From Rutidosis leptorrhynchoides (Eukaryota; Streptophyta; Magnoliopsida; Asterales; Asteraceae): DNA of 64,000 nt. Below are positions 16,183 to 29,300 of the stretch, piece after piece. The translations under genes and the position numbers were made by a program. Under the pieces are notes generated by a model. It was not told the DNA's origin. It made no database searches and saw nothing but the letters and a program-made list of their open reading frames with translations. Location: assembly GCF_046630445.1 (NCBI RefSeq), contig NC_092339.1:77084001-77148000 (forward strand). Reading direction: 5' to 3'. How positions within the stretch are numbered: the stretch's first letter is position 1; each line of letters opens with the position of its first letter.

Positions 16183-17504
16183 CTAAGTATTATAAATATT
16201 ATTGTTATTACTATTATTATCATTAATTATTATTATTATCATCATTATTACATTTAACGTTAAAATTATTATTTTTAACATTATTATTACTATTATCATT
16301 ATTTGTATAACTACTATTACCATTAGTATTATTATTACTATTACAACAAATATTATTTATGTAAAATATAATTATTACATATAACGTAACTATAGTACTA
16401 TTTTTATTATTATTTATCTAAGGTATATAAAATAAATATAGTTAATTAAATTATTAATGAAACCCATAATTAAAATAACAATTAAATCACTAATAATATA
16501 TAAATTTGTTTGATTACCATTATATGTGTTAATATATACACAAATGATACAGGTTCGTGAATCCGAGGCCAACCCTACTTTTATACAATGTCGTCATATG
16601 TATTTTTACTACAAAATACATTATGGTGAGTTTCATTTGCTCCCCTTTTAAATGCTTTTGCAATATATATTTTTGGGACTGAGAATACATGCGCTTTTAT
16701 AAATGTTTGACGCAATAGACACAAGTACCTTAACTGCATTCTATGATAGAATTATCTGGGATTGGGGTTGATTATTATGACACGCTTTAGCCCCCCGGTT
16801 TCCGTTAGAGCATATGAGCTCCCGAGCCGGGTGGATGGTTTATTATTTATGACATTTTGGCACCGGTTGGCCTATATTTTATAAACATGTGTTCAGCCGT
16901 GGGGTGTAAAGACCGGCACAGAGGTTCTATATATTTTGAAGGCACATGTATTCAGCCGTGGGGTGAAAGACCGGCACAGATGGTTACTAATATATTTTGA
17001 ATCCTCACCAGGTGTTCTTCATATGAAAGATATTTTTTTTGTGCAGTTGGAATGGGACTTCTGCACGTTTTATTATATTTAAAGTCTTGTGGTCTATTAA
17101 AATGATGAAAATGAAATGATTACTATAAACTGATGAACTCACCAACCTTTTGGTTGACACTTGAAAGCATGTTTATTCTCAGGTACGAAAGAAATCTTCC
17201 GCTGTGCATTTGATCATTTTAAAGATATTACTTGGAGTCATTCATGACATATTTCAAAAGACGTTGCATTTGAGTCGTTGAGTTTATCAAGATCATTATT
17301 AAGTCAATTATAGTTGGATATATTATGAAATGGTATGCATGTCTGTCAATTTCAGATGTAATGAAAGATTGTCTTTTCAAAACGAATGCAATGTTTGTAA
17401 AATGTATCATATAGAGGTCAAGTACCTCGCGATGTAATCAACTGTTGGGAATCGTTTATAATCGATATGGACTTCGTCCGGATGGATTAGGACGGGTCCT
17501 TTCA
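13109..17504 (+). repeat. 5' LTR of element B
   Basis: Starts TGTGATGACCCGGG and ends GGTCCTTTCA, 4396 bp. It contains an ATT microsatellite (about 16105-16175), the shared hairpin module (17136-17212) and the GAGGT/ACCTC hairpin (17414-17428). Short ORFs at 14700-14933 and elsewhere recur in the 3' LTR but have no recognisable protein features. Confidence 0.93.
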
Positions 17505-17506
17505 GT

Positions 17507-17518
17507 TGGTATCAGAGC
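17507..17518 (+). other. Primer-binding site of element B (tRNA-iMet type)
   Basis: TGGTATCAGAGC, two bases after the 5' LTR end. It is the exact plant initiator tRNA-Met complement and sets B's orientation as plus. Confidence 0.93.
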
Positions 17519-17937
17519 GATGGTCTTAGCGAACCAGGTCTTGCATTAGCATGTCTAACTAATAGTTGTTTAGATGCATTAGTGAGTCTGGACTTCGACC
17601 GTGTCTGCATGTCAAAAGTTTTGCTTATCATTTCTAGTCGGAAATCATCCGCTTATCATCCTTAGGAAATTACCTGCTCATTATTCTTAATCTAGACACA
17701 TCTTATTGTATTGACTGCATGAATAGTGTATAGACAAAATTCATATCTTAGCGTATCTGCTAATTCATATCTTAGCGTACCTGTTATTGTTATCTTTGCC
17801 TGACAGCTTCCGTAGATTCCTCCGTAACTTATGAGATTTTAGTATTATATATGCATATGTAAATTATGTATTGCAGGATACTAATCTACATCCTATAATC
17901 TATTTCTTATTGAAAATCCTTCATCTGATCGTACGAG

Positions 17938-18472
17938 ATGAATCCCTCAACCAGTTCGAGTCCCACAGATTTCGATAGCTATTCCGATAGTTATTTTGAC
18001 AGCTATTCCGACATAGGATATTCACCTAAGCTCCGAAAGCGGTGTCACCAGAATGAATCAATCAATCAACCATCCCCAATTCATCTGATGGGTTCGTAGT
18101 CGACTTAATCAATGGAGACGCGAAGAAGGCGATCCCTTCCACAAACCGAATTCACCTCTTGACAATGAACCTGAAGCGTTTACCGGCGAACCTGTTCGAG
18201 ACACCATTTTCTCTCTCATTTCCAGAGTATCTCACCACGATTATATTCTATCTAAAACTCTAAATCTTATTCATCCACTCGTTCCGACCGACAATTATCC
18301 CGGAGTAATACCAGAAGCCAACGAATTTCGCACTCGAGTAATCTATTTGGAAAATATGGTGCAAAATGTACCAGCTTCAACAACATCACCGGTGCCAACA
18401 GTACCATCAGTAACAGCACCAGTTCCATCAACAATCCATGCCCCAACATCTCATTCTGTACCTCGAGTATAA
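17938..18472 (+). pseudogene. Gag-position ORF of element B, frameshifted
   Basis: An ATG at 17938 opens a 53-codon frame rich in Ser, Asp and Tyr. At about 18089 the coding character moves by one base into a frame that reads WVRSRLNQWRREEGDPFHKP and continues to a TAA at 18470-18472. Joined, this would be about 177 residues. It sits where gag should be, about 420 bp after the primer-binding site. I see no zinc knuckle and recognise no family. Confidence 0.45.
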
Positions 18473-21000
18473 TTATCGTTCCACGAATCGTTCTATATCA
18501 TTTATCTTCGTTCGACATGGCCATTATATAACCTCTAATGTTTTAGAGATTATATATTCTTATTCTAACGGTAAATCAAATGAGTTTAATATCATATTGA
18601 CTCATTAAATCCATGATTATATCTGAAGAAAATATACATGTATATATATTTTCATAAAGATTCTAATTAAAAATTCTTTTGTACAAAATGTTAATGGTGA
18701 AAATATTTTAACGGGTAGGTAATACCCGAGGAATATTTAGATTTCACCTTAATAAGTTACACTGTACATTCGTCAAAGCTGATTCAACAGTCATTTACTA
18801 TCCTATTTACATCAACCGGTGCACGTATCCGTTCACCACAGAATAACCATTTTCATCCAATTTCATATTTGGATTTTGATTTATCAGAATCCAACAAGTG
18901 GCATAATGAAGGAAACATTTGACAAAATAAAATTTGTTAGAAATACACAAATTAACTATGAGAAATTTTGTTAAGAATTCACGCTAACAAAATCCTAGCT
19001 AACTGTTCCTAGATTACTGTGGACTATCAACTGTGGACTACCAACACTGGACAATTAAAATGAATTAAAATATTGATTATAACATATGAAACTAAACAAT
19101 TCTTCAATTTTGCCATTTGATTTCATTTTAAACCCCATTCGTATCATCGCAATTACAATCTGCGTTCAAACCTTTCCTGATTCTTGAAAACACCTCAATC
19201 GATAGGATGAATGAACCGCACTTCATCTACGGGAGAAAAGATTGATGCATTTAGTTATGCATCTGAAAAACTCTCGGAAACTGAGTAAGCATTTAACACA
19301 TAGTTGTGCTAATTCCTTTAGTATTATTATTACCCAAAATAACTTGGTAATTCTTTTCAAAGTAACAAATTTTGTCATAGCTCCAACAAATCAACTTCGA
19401 CTTTTCGTTCGAAACAACCTTATTATCACCTTGATTTGTATGTATGCTCTTTTATTGTTACCGGGGAACCTTTTATATTCCACCATATTACCGTCAGCGT
19501 TTAATCATCTAAAAACACAATTCTCTTGAAATCACCTCAGATCGATAACCAATGATTCAGATATGGTAGCAGTAAATGTAGAAGAATTGGCAAGCAGTAC
19601 TTTGAAAAATCACAGCATATCTACATCAACAGTTATATGTATAACATTTATCTCTTAGAATAATGATCTTCCATTCTGAAATTCTGAAAAGCACCCAGTC
19701 CGCGAACCAATACTCTGAATTTTGAAAAGTTGAATGAAGCAACAAAAACTGTAAACGACCCTAATCATCGGAAGTTTGATGATAAAGAATAGTATGTTGA
19801 AAAAGCTCAGAAAAGTTGGAACTGGAAAACAGATTGAGCTAACCACGAAGGAGACCGAGGATAAATACAAGGACCATACCATATATTCAAAGAATCCAGG
19901 TAATTCTGGATCCGATGAAACCTTCAAAGAATATCTTGCTCCGATGTCATGTTAAAATCGTGCGGAAAATCTTTCTCCATCAACCATCGAACTTAGAACT
20001 TCCAAAATATCATCATCAATATCTTCGATATTTCTGAGGATATTTTTATAAATATTCTCATCCAAAATTATATACCTCTTCGTGCTTCCTGTGTATCATA
20101 TATTAGAAACATTCAATAGAAAATTTAGTACCAAAAAGCAGATTATGCAAAACTATGAAAGAAACCGTGGACAAATCACAAAGAATGAGTTTGACTTCAA
20201 AGAATCTAAATGATTCAATGTCTGTTGAAGTCTTTAGCGAATATTTTGCTCATTACTCTAAACCCTTGCGGACAATAGTCTCCATCATCCTCTGATCTTA
20301 GATATTCAAAGATATTATTGTATTTTTCATTATAAATATCCTCGATATTTCTAAATATATTTTTATAACTAATACTATCTGAAATCATTTATCTCTTCGT
20401 GCTATCAGTATTACATCATATAGAAACTGTTAGTTTCTATTTTCTGTAAACTTTCGAGCTTAAACATATGAATGTTATTGAAGTAATGTTGGGAACTGAT
20501 GCATGAGTTAGTATAATATAATGACACTTGATCAACGTGATTATATTACAGTAAGTCATGCTGAGTTCTAATAGGACATGATGATTCACAGTAGATCATA
20601 CCACCATCATGTGTCATGTTACATAACTCTTTCATTCTAATTAACTTCTGAACATATCAAGAAAGTATATTCTTGATAGCTCTATTCTCAATGATTCTGG
20701 TAATTTGACGAATCAAATCGTGCTATTATGTTCTTTCTTGATTATAACATTAAATTCATTCGAAAGTCCATACTTACAAATTCTAGACCATTACTCGTTT
20801 TACTAGAGATCGAGAGGAGATTAAAAAGACGAAGAGCTCCGAAACATAAAGGAAGATATAAAACTCGACAACAACACTGAAATTACAATAATTAAAAATT
20901 AAAACATCACGACAATTAAAAATTAAAAGATTACAATCAAACTACTCGTCGTCGTCAATTGTCATCTGCAAAGTAGCGTTCACCAGTCATTTCACCATCC
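18473..21000 (+). other. Internal region of element B without coding features
   Basis: No convincing protein frame. It contains a diverged direct duplication with a period near 300 bp: 19930-20070 resembles 20235-20375 (a GAATAT(C/T)TTGCTC start, then ATC(C/T)TCGATATTTCT with the following TATTTTTATAA). It also includes the short motif ACGGGTAGGTAATACCCGAGG near 18710, which resembles the tract before the 3' LTR. Confidence 0.5.
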
Positions 21001-21008
21001 GTGAGGTA

Positions 21009-21410
21009 CTATGGAGACATCGATATTTCTCTTGATGCCTCAACTGCTGCTTCGGCTGATTCATCGAGGTAACGATAACCCAACGTGCCTTCATCTTCAA
21101 GAACCGTAAACAAAGAAATGCGTTTACCGCGATCTTCAATAGTATCTTTTATAAAGTACCATTGATCATCGGTACACAGAAAACTTGCCCTACAATCCGC
21201 ATCATAATCGTCTTTATAAAAGAACACAGACGTGAATTCACACGGAACTTTTTCCTTCAGAAAGGATAGCAAGTCTTGTAAACCAACATCACGAATGTCG
21301 ATATCTTCAAACGAAATACTGTCGCCCCACTTATACTCCTTCATTTGATTACGGAAATCACCTCTGTAATGAACATGGAATGAAACAATCATTGGGGGAA
21401 GTGTTAACAT
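21009..21410 (-). CDS. Antisense ORF in element B, PB1-like single-domain protein
   Basis: 133 codons from an ATG at 21410, open to 21009, opposite in direction to the element. The sequence opens MIVSFHVHYRGDF and continues with alternating strand and helix segments (DLLSFLKEKV; DQWYFIKDTIED; KRISLFTV). This resembles the N-terminal PB1-like domain of MULE-type transposases. A broken ORF of similar length and opening (VSLNVYYGGEL) lies at 58491-58871. It has its own TATA box about 100 bp upstream and is intact, although it does not belong to a gag-pol. It may be a captured transposon gene or an antisense accessory gene. Function is unknown. Confidence 0.55.
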   Translation of the reverse strand: MLTLPPMIVSFHVHYRGDFRNQMKEYKWGDSISFEDIDIRDVGLQDLLSFLKEKVPCEFTSVFFYKDDYDADCRASFLCTDDQWYFIKDTIEDRGKRISLFTVLEDEGTLGYRYLDESAEAAVEASREISMSP

Positions 21411-21506
21411 TTTGCAGTTTGGGAGTGTTTGATTTTGATTTTGAGAAAGGTGGAAATATAAAAGAAATAAATGTTTGAGTGTATAAAATGAAGTATATGG
21501 TTGGTG

Positions 21507-21514
21507 TTTTTATA
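21507..21514 (-). promoter_or_regulatory. TATA box for the antisense ORF of element B
   Basis: On the minus strand it reads CTATAAAAACACC, about 97 bp upstream of the ATG at 21410. That leaves room for a start site near 21480 and a leader of about 70 nt. The leader is rich in A and C, as in many plant 5' UTRs. Confidence 0.55.
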
Positions 21515-23999
21515 GTGTAAAAGTGACCGTTGGAAATTTGTTTTTTATTTATTTATTTTTTTTTCTACTAACGGCTAAAAATTTGGGCAAGTTTTTGGGC
21601 GAAGGTGGACGATGCCCGTTGGGACCCCTCTCATGATAGTTTCATTCGTACTCTTCGAATAATCGAATTATTTTTATCTGTATTATTCAATAATGATAAC
21701 CTCTATTTATCAGCTCATATTCGTCAGGAAAACATATTTATTGTTAGCCATGACGACCTCACTCAAATTTCGGGACGAAATTTCTTTAACGGGTAGGTAC
21801 TGTGATGACCCGGGAATTTTCGACCAAATTTGAACTTAATCTTTATATATTTCCAATACGATAAGCATAGTCTGTTAGACCGAGTCTCAAAAATTTTGAG
21901 CTAGTATATGAAATCATTTAACCCTTGACTTTTCCCGACGATTCACGAACAACTATTTGTAAATAGATAATATATACACATATTTAAATAGGTATTTATA
22001 ATTTGAAATATAATTTAGAATATTATATAATATGAGTATTAGGATTTATATTGTAAAATAAATAAAATAAAATGCGATTAATGGAAACTATAGAATATAT
22101 AGATATATATAAATATGTATATGGATATTACTTGTAAATATATATAAAGTTACATTAAATCTATTATTTAAAAATATTTAATAAAATTGTTTTAGTAATT
22201 AACTTTGCTATTTTAAAACTGTTTATATATAGAAGGGGAATATAAATGATTTCGAGCTTAATTGGTAAACGTCAGTAAACCCGGTTGATGTTTTATTAGT
22301 TTTAATATAGATATTGTACATGTTCATGATGAATTGGAACAAAAGTTGGACTGTAAATTGATTATGAAGATTTTAGATTTGTTAAAAATATTTTTACATT
22401 TTTAAGTTTAAATTTTAGTACTCCGTACATATAAATTGGAACATAAAATAAATAATTATCGAACCTTTTTGATCTGGTTTCAAACAGATAATGAGTGAAA
22501 TAATTAAATACATTTAATCTAAAAATTTGGAATTTTTAGGAGCATTTTATACGATAACTGTTTAGCAATGGACACACTCCGTTAAAAGTGTCGGTAGAGT
22601 GAGAACAAAACTAGTGAGCTGTACACATGTTGATTTCCGTTTCTTTTGACTTATGTAATAAAAGTGTTGTATTATTTATAATATAAAGTAAATATATATG
22701 AGAGATGTATATTTGTTTGCTTGTGATTACCCGGCTGTTTTAATAGAAACACTGTATCATCTTTTCATTCCACTTGTTTTTTTTATTTTATAATATTTAT
22801 GTTATAGTATATATTATACTATATGTTGGTAAAACTGCAAATGGTATGCATATATAGATATATAGATGTTATAGGCATATACATGAGAATCATTCAAGAG
22901 GTAACCCAACACCCTTTTCTCCCTTCACCCGTGTCATCTTGATCTCCGAAAGCCACCAACAACCGTCAATTACCACCACCTCAAGCCTACATCACCATTA
23001 AACAACCACCACCATCACACGACAGCTTTCTGTTCCTGTTTCAGGTCAAAAACCTCACAACTCACCTAGGTTATACTACTAATCAAACGAATTAGGACGT
23101 TTCCTGTTTTGTGTTCAAGTCAAACAACTTTAAACCTCCAAACGAACACTAGATACAATCGTAAGTATCTATTTTTCTTCTTCATTGTTGTTGTAGCTAC
23201 TACATCTGTTATTCCATCTATTATTTTCTGTTTTGATTCGTAAATACACCCATGATCACCATCCTCAAACCACACTCTCTTGTTTACTACTTAAATTATT
23301 ATCGTTGCTTCCGTTTCTTTTTAACCACCATAAATAACCATCTCAACCGTCACCAAACATAACCCATTTGAACCACCACTTACAGCCTCTTTTTGCTACT
23401 ATCTTTTCCTTCTGTTTATACTTCATATTCATCATCATCATTGCGTATTACTGCTGTAACTGAATGTAAAAACCCACTTGATTTCCTTGATGTAACGGAG
23501 TATTATTTAATTTATGGTGGGCACCGAATTCCTATTAATTATAGTGATGATTTACAACAAGTGATAAAAATATCCTTCTGGTCCCGTCCACTAAAACGAC
23601 ATATACATATTGTTGGTGATTGTTAGGGCCCCCTGGGAATGCTTTATTGAAAATAATTCGGAAGTATACAAAGTTCCCGTGATTCCCGTTTTAAAGAAAA
23701 GTAATAGATGAATTTTTTTTTTTTAGAAATAAGCTCGAGCTGGACATTGTTCCCTTTACTTGAGCGAGACTTTTCTTTTCTTTTACACCGAATTTTTACT
23801 TGGACAATGATTCTGTGACTGCTGAGCCGAAATTCCTTTCCATTTTCTGTTGGGTTTGTATATCTAATTGGGCCGTGTTTGTTTAAGATGTTGGGCCACC
23901 ATATTCTATTTCTTAGTTGGGTCGTGATCCAATCACTAACCCTTGTTGGCCTGCTGCAGCATAATTTTTTTATAATGAGGGTAGTGTTAGCGAATTAGT

Positions 24000-26286
24000 T
24001 GTAGCGACCCCGACAAATCGTCAAATGACGGCGTCATCTACGTATGGTCCCATTACATGGTCGTAAGTCTTTATAACAAGTTTGACCGAAAAGTATGTCT
24101 CATTCATTTCATAAATAAGGGTGTTTCAAAGTTTACAAAAGTAGTTTCCATAACAAGTACATAACAATGTTTAAAGTTTGTATGAAACATGTGCGACACA
24201 ATTAAAAGTAGTCAAAAAGACGCTCCACGTATGCAAGTATACCCGACATCCAATGCAAGTATCAAAAAGTATGAGCGGAAGCATGTATCACCTAAGTTCA
24301 AAGACCTGAGAAAAATATAGAGAATCTGTCAACGAAAACGTTGGTGAAATCATAGGTTTAAATAAGTAAGTGAGTAAAAGTAAGTTGAACCACAAGATTT
24401 GCAACATCGATAAAGTCATAGTACATTCTAAAAGTTAATATTCACGAGCACTCAATTATCAAAGCTTAACATTCCGTCCGTTGAACCCCGTAATAATAGT
24501 GTTAGAACATACACTGTTTCCCGAAAATATATTTCACCCGTAGACGGTAGCGAACCGTCCGAAGTGAGGGTTTGTCAAACCCATATGGCCATATAACATA
24601 AGTTCTTGCTTACACCATCTGATGTAACTAATGATAATCGAATTGAGGATTTGTGTTCAAACTCGTATGTAGAATGTTTGTTTTCCCTGTACTTGTGTTC
24701 ACGTAGTTTAAAAGAACGTTTATGTTTTCTCATCCCAAAAGTAAGTTCAAAAAGAGTAAAAGTGGGACTATGATCTCACCTTGTATGCACGAACCAAAAA
24801 GTACTTCGACAAGTAACGTGTGCAAAGAACAATGCTAGTCTTGACCTAAACAAATAGGTTGTATCAATAACGATAGTCACGAAGGGTCAAAGATGTTCAA
24901 TTAGTCCTATGGCTCGTTACGACTCGATTATGTAGCATGTGAAATCAAATTGTCAAGTTTCATGCAAGATACAAGTATATAAACAAGTTAGGAAGGTTGC
25001 ATAATCATTTGGTTAAGTTTGACAAAAAGTCAAACTTTGGTCGGTCAAAGTCAACGAAAAAGTCAACACGTTCGGGTCGGGTCCCGAACTATTTTTCTGA
25101 GGTTTTTAATCATGTATGAGCATGTTAGAACAAGTTACATGTGAATCGGAGGTGCGTAGCATAGCAAACATTATTCGAAAATTGACAAAGTTGGACAGAC
25201 CACATTGGCGCGCCGCGCGGGTATATGGCGCGCCGCGCCATTACCTGTGCAGAGAATTCTGGTCAGTTTTTCCAAGTGTGCACGAACCAAAACCTTTTCT
25301 AACACAACTCTTGACCCGCAAACACTTATAACGCCTATCATACATCGTTGGAAAGGTATTTTGACGAGTAAAACAACTAAACACATATCATCAATCAAAC
25401 TTCCACTTGCAACAACCAAAAACCGCAATTAATGTTCCTCATTCAATGCATACAAGTCATAAATGCAATTTAATGATTTGGCAACCAAATTACATGAACG
25501 ATGTGCCGTTTCGAAGGTAATTAAGCATACAACACAACCTAACACTTACAATTAACATTATCAAGCATTTAATGCATCAAGATTCAATTTACTTCTATCA
25601 AACCCTAACCCAAAATCACAAATTCTACAATCATGATTATGAAACTAATCCATGTCAACCTACATACCAATTTGAAGCTAGTGATGTTAAGAACACAATT
25701 AAAACATGAACTTTCATCATCAAACAACATATGAACACCTAAAACTCAAGATTATGCAAGTGTTCTTTCATAATGAACTAGTTACATCAAAATTGCAAGA
25801 ACAAGCATACAAATCACATAATCATACTAGACTTGAGCCATAGACACTAATTAACAACTTTATAACTCAAAAATCTCAAGAACACATAAAATTAGTGATT
25901 TTAGAAAGTTACCCAAAATTGATGAAATCGGTATGGAATCGAAGAGGAGATCACGAGGAGTTCAAGTATGTAATTTGTTTTGATTGAATCCTTCTTGAAC
26001 GAATTTGGATGATGATTTCCTTTTTGATGAATTTAGAGAAAGAGTGGAAGTAATTAGGAAAAAGAGAAAATGAAATGGAAAATGGTGGGGAGGTGGTTGA
26101 CTTAGTCAAAAGGCTAGTCACCACTTTAGTGTTTTGGCGGAACTAGTCCCTCGAGTTCGGTTGCGGGTGCGTTAAATTACCTAAACATGATAATTTAAAA
26201 CACGTATTAACGAGATGTGTTATAAACATATAACGGAACTTAAATAGTTAAACGGAAAAATTGACGGAAAAAGGCGGGATGTTACA
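24000..26286 (-). repeat. 3' LTR of element D
   Basis: Plus-strand ends are TGTAGCGACC and GGATGTTACA. It carries two copies of GGCGCGCCGCGC (from 25207 and 25227) in AT-rich surroundings, and the shared hairpin module at 24274-24353 (minus). The ORFs at 25116-25432 occur in both LTRs and are not convincing genes. Confidence 0.95.
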
Positions 26287-26321
26287 TTACCTACACCTTA
26301 AAAGAAATTTCGTCCCGAAAT

Positions 26322-29300
26322 TTAAGCAGGCGTAGTAATCGTAGTTTCTTCCTCAGAATCTGACGTTTCCGGAACCGGGAATAGATGAGGGTGTTTCTTT
26401 CGCATTTGATCTTCTCTTTCCCAAGTAAACTCGGGCCCCCTTTTGGCGTTCCAACGGACCTTAACAATCGGGATCCGGCTTTGTTTTAATTCCTTCTCGA
26501 CGTAGTCCACAATTTCAACCGGTTCCTCCACAAAATGGAGTTTGTCATTAATAGTAAGTTCCTCGAGAGGGACGACGATATCGAGCTCAGCAAGACATTT
26601 CTTCAAGTTAGATACATGAAATGTAGGGTGGACGGAGCTTAGTTGAGGCGGAAGATCTAAACGATACGCAACGGTTCCAACACGCTCTAAGATTTCGAAA
26701 GGACCAACATACCGCGGATTTAGTTTCCCACGTTTCCCAAAACGGATGACACCTTTCCAAGGTGCGACTTTTAACATGACGCGGTCACCGACTTGAAATT
26801 CGAGGTCTTTGTGTCTTTTGTCGGTATAGCATTTTTGGCGACTCCGGGCCGTCCGAAGCCTATCTCGGATTTGAAGAATCTTTTCGGTTGTTTCGTGAAT
26901 GAGTTCGGGCCCGGAAATTTGCACGTCACCCACTTCGGCCCAACAAAGAGGAGAGCGACATTTTCGACCATATAACGCTTCAAAAGGTGCGGCCTTAATA
27001 CTCGCGTGATAACTATTGTTATAAGAGAACTCGGCGAGAGGTAAGTGCTTGTCCCAAGCTTTTCCAAAATCAACAACGCAGGCTCGTAACATATCCTCTA
27101 AGGTTTGTATTGTACGTTCACTTTGCCCATCGGTTTGGGGATGATATGCGGTGCTCATGTCCAAACGCGTTCCCAACGCTTCTTGTAACGTACGCCAAAA
27201 TCTAGAAACGAAACGACCATCTCGGTCGGAGATAATCGATAACGGTACTCCGTGTCGGGCTACAATCTCTTTAATGTAAAGTCGTGCAAGTTTCTCCATT
27301 TTGTCGGTTTCTTTCATGGCGAGAAAGTGTGCGGATTTGGTGAGGCGGTCAACAATGACCCAAATTGTATCATAACCGCCCGACGTTTTTGGTAGTTTGG
27401 TGATAAAATCCATCGTGATCCTTTCCCACTTCCATTGCGGAATCTCAGGTTGTTGAAGTAACCCGGACGGTCTTTGGTGTTCGGCTTTGACTTTAGCGCA
27501 AGTCAAACATTTAGCGACGTATCTAGCAACTTCCTTTTTGATGTTCGGCCACCAATATTGTTCTTTAAGGTCATGGTACATCTTATTGGCGCCGGGATGA
27601 ATCGAGTATCGTGATTTGTGGGCTTCGTCTAGGATGAGGTTTCGTAAATCGCCATATCTAGGCACCCAAATTTTTCCGGCGTAATATCGAAGTCCGGTCT
27701 CCTTAACTTCGAATCGGGAGACGAGAATGTTTAAAAGTTCGCGTGCGATATTGTTGTCCTTAAGAGCTTCATCTTGGGCTACCCGAATTTGGCTATTAAG
27801 GTTGGTGTGGATGGTGATGTTTAATGCTCGGACGCGAAGAGGCACCGCTCTTTCCTTTCGACTTAAGGCATCGGCCACTACATTAGCCTTTCCGGGGTGG
27901 TAACGAAGTTCACAATTGTAATCGTTCAAGGTCTCAATCCACCTTCGTTGTCTCATGTTTAGTTGCTTTTGATCGAAGATATGTTGGAGACTTTTGTGAT
28001 CGGTAAAGATAGTACTCTTGGTACCAAGAAGATGATGTCTCCATAGCTTAAGTGCAAAGATGACGGCACCGAGTTCAAGATCACGTGTCGTGTAGTTTCG
28101 TTCGTGAACCTTGAGTTGTCGAGAGGCATAAGCAATGACTTTCTTTCGTTGCATTAGTACACACCCATAACCGTTTTTCGAGGCATCACAATATACAACA
28201 AAATCATCATTGCCTTCGGGAAGTGACAAGATAGGAGCGGTGGTTAGTTTAGTTTTCAAGATTTGGAAAGCGGTTTCTTGTTCGGATGTCCAAACGAATT
28301 TTCGTTCCTTGTGAGTTAACGCGGTTAAAGGACGAGCGATTAGGGAGAAATCCTTGATGAATTTACGATAGTATCCGGCGAGACCCAAGAATTGACGAAT
28401 TTGAGTAGGAGTAGTAGGAGTCTCCCATTTACTAATGGCTTCGATTTTCGCGGGATCGACTTTAATTCCTTGATCACTTACAACGTGACCGAGGAATTGA
28501 ACTTCCTTCAACCAAAATTCACACTTGGAGAACTTGGCATAGAGTTGTTCTTTTCTCAAGAGTTCAAGCACGAGTCGGAGATGTTCTTTATGTTCCTCTT
28601 CGCTTTTTAAATAGACCAAAATATCGTCGATGAACACGATAACGAATTTGTCAAGGTACGGTTTGCACACGCGGTTCATGAGATCCATGAACACCGCCGG
28701 TGCATTTGTGAGACCAAAAGGCATGACAAGGAATTCATAACTACCATAACGAGTCCGGAAAGCGGTTTTGGAGACATCTTCCCCCTTAACCCTTAGTTGA
28801 TGATAACCCGAACGGAGATCGATTTTTGAATATACACGAGAACCTTGTAGTTGATCAAAGAGATCATCGATGCGAGGAAGGGGATATCGGTTCTTAACCG
28901 TCAATTTGTTTAGTTCACGATAATCAATGCACATTCGTAGGGATCCGTCTTTCTTCTTGACGAACAAAATCGGAGCGCCCCATGGTGAATGGCTAGGTTG
29001 AATGAAACCACGGTCAAGTAGCTCTTGGATTTGACTTTGCAATTCTTGTAATTCGGATGGAGCGAGTCTATACGGTGCACGCGCTACGGGTGCGGCTCCT
29101 GGAATAAGATCGATTTGAAATTCAACCGGTCGATGAGGTGAAAGACCCGGTAATTCGTCGAGAAATACATCGGAAAAGTCACTAACAATTGGCACATCTT
29201 CGATGCGCTTTTCGTCGGCCTCGATTTTCTTAACGTGAGCAAGAATCGCGAAACAACCCTTGCGAAGTAGCTTTCGAACTTTAAGGCACGAAACGAGATT

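Noticed and set aside
25116-25432. ORFs repeated at 32328-32644
   Set aside because: They lie within both LTRs of D and cross the GGCGCGCCGCGC doublet; no protein family is recognisable.
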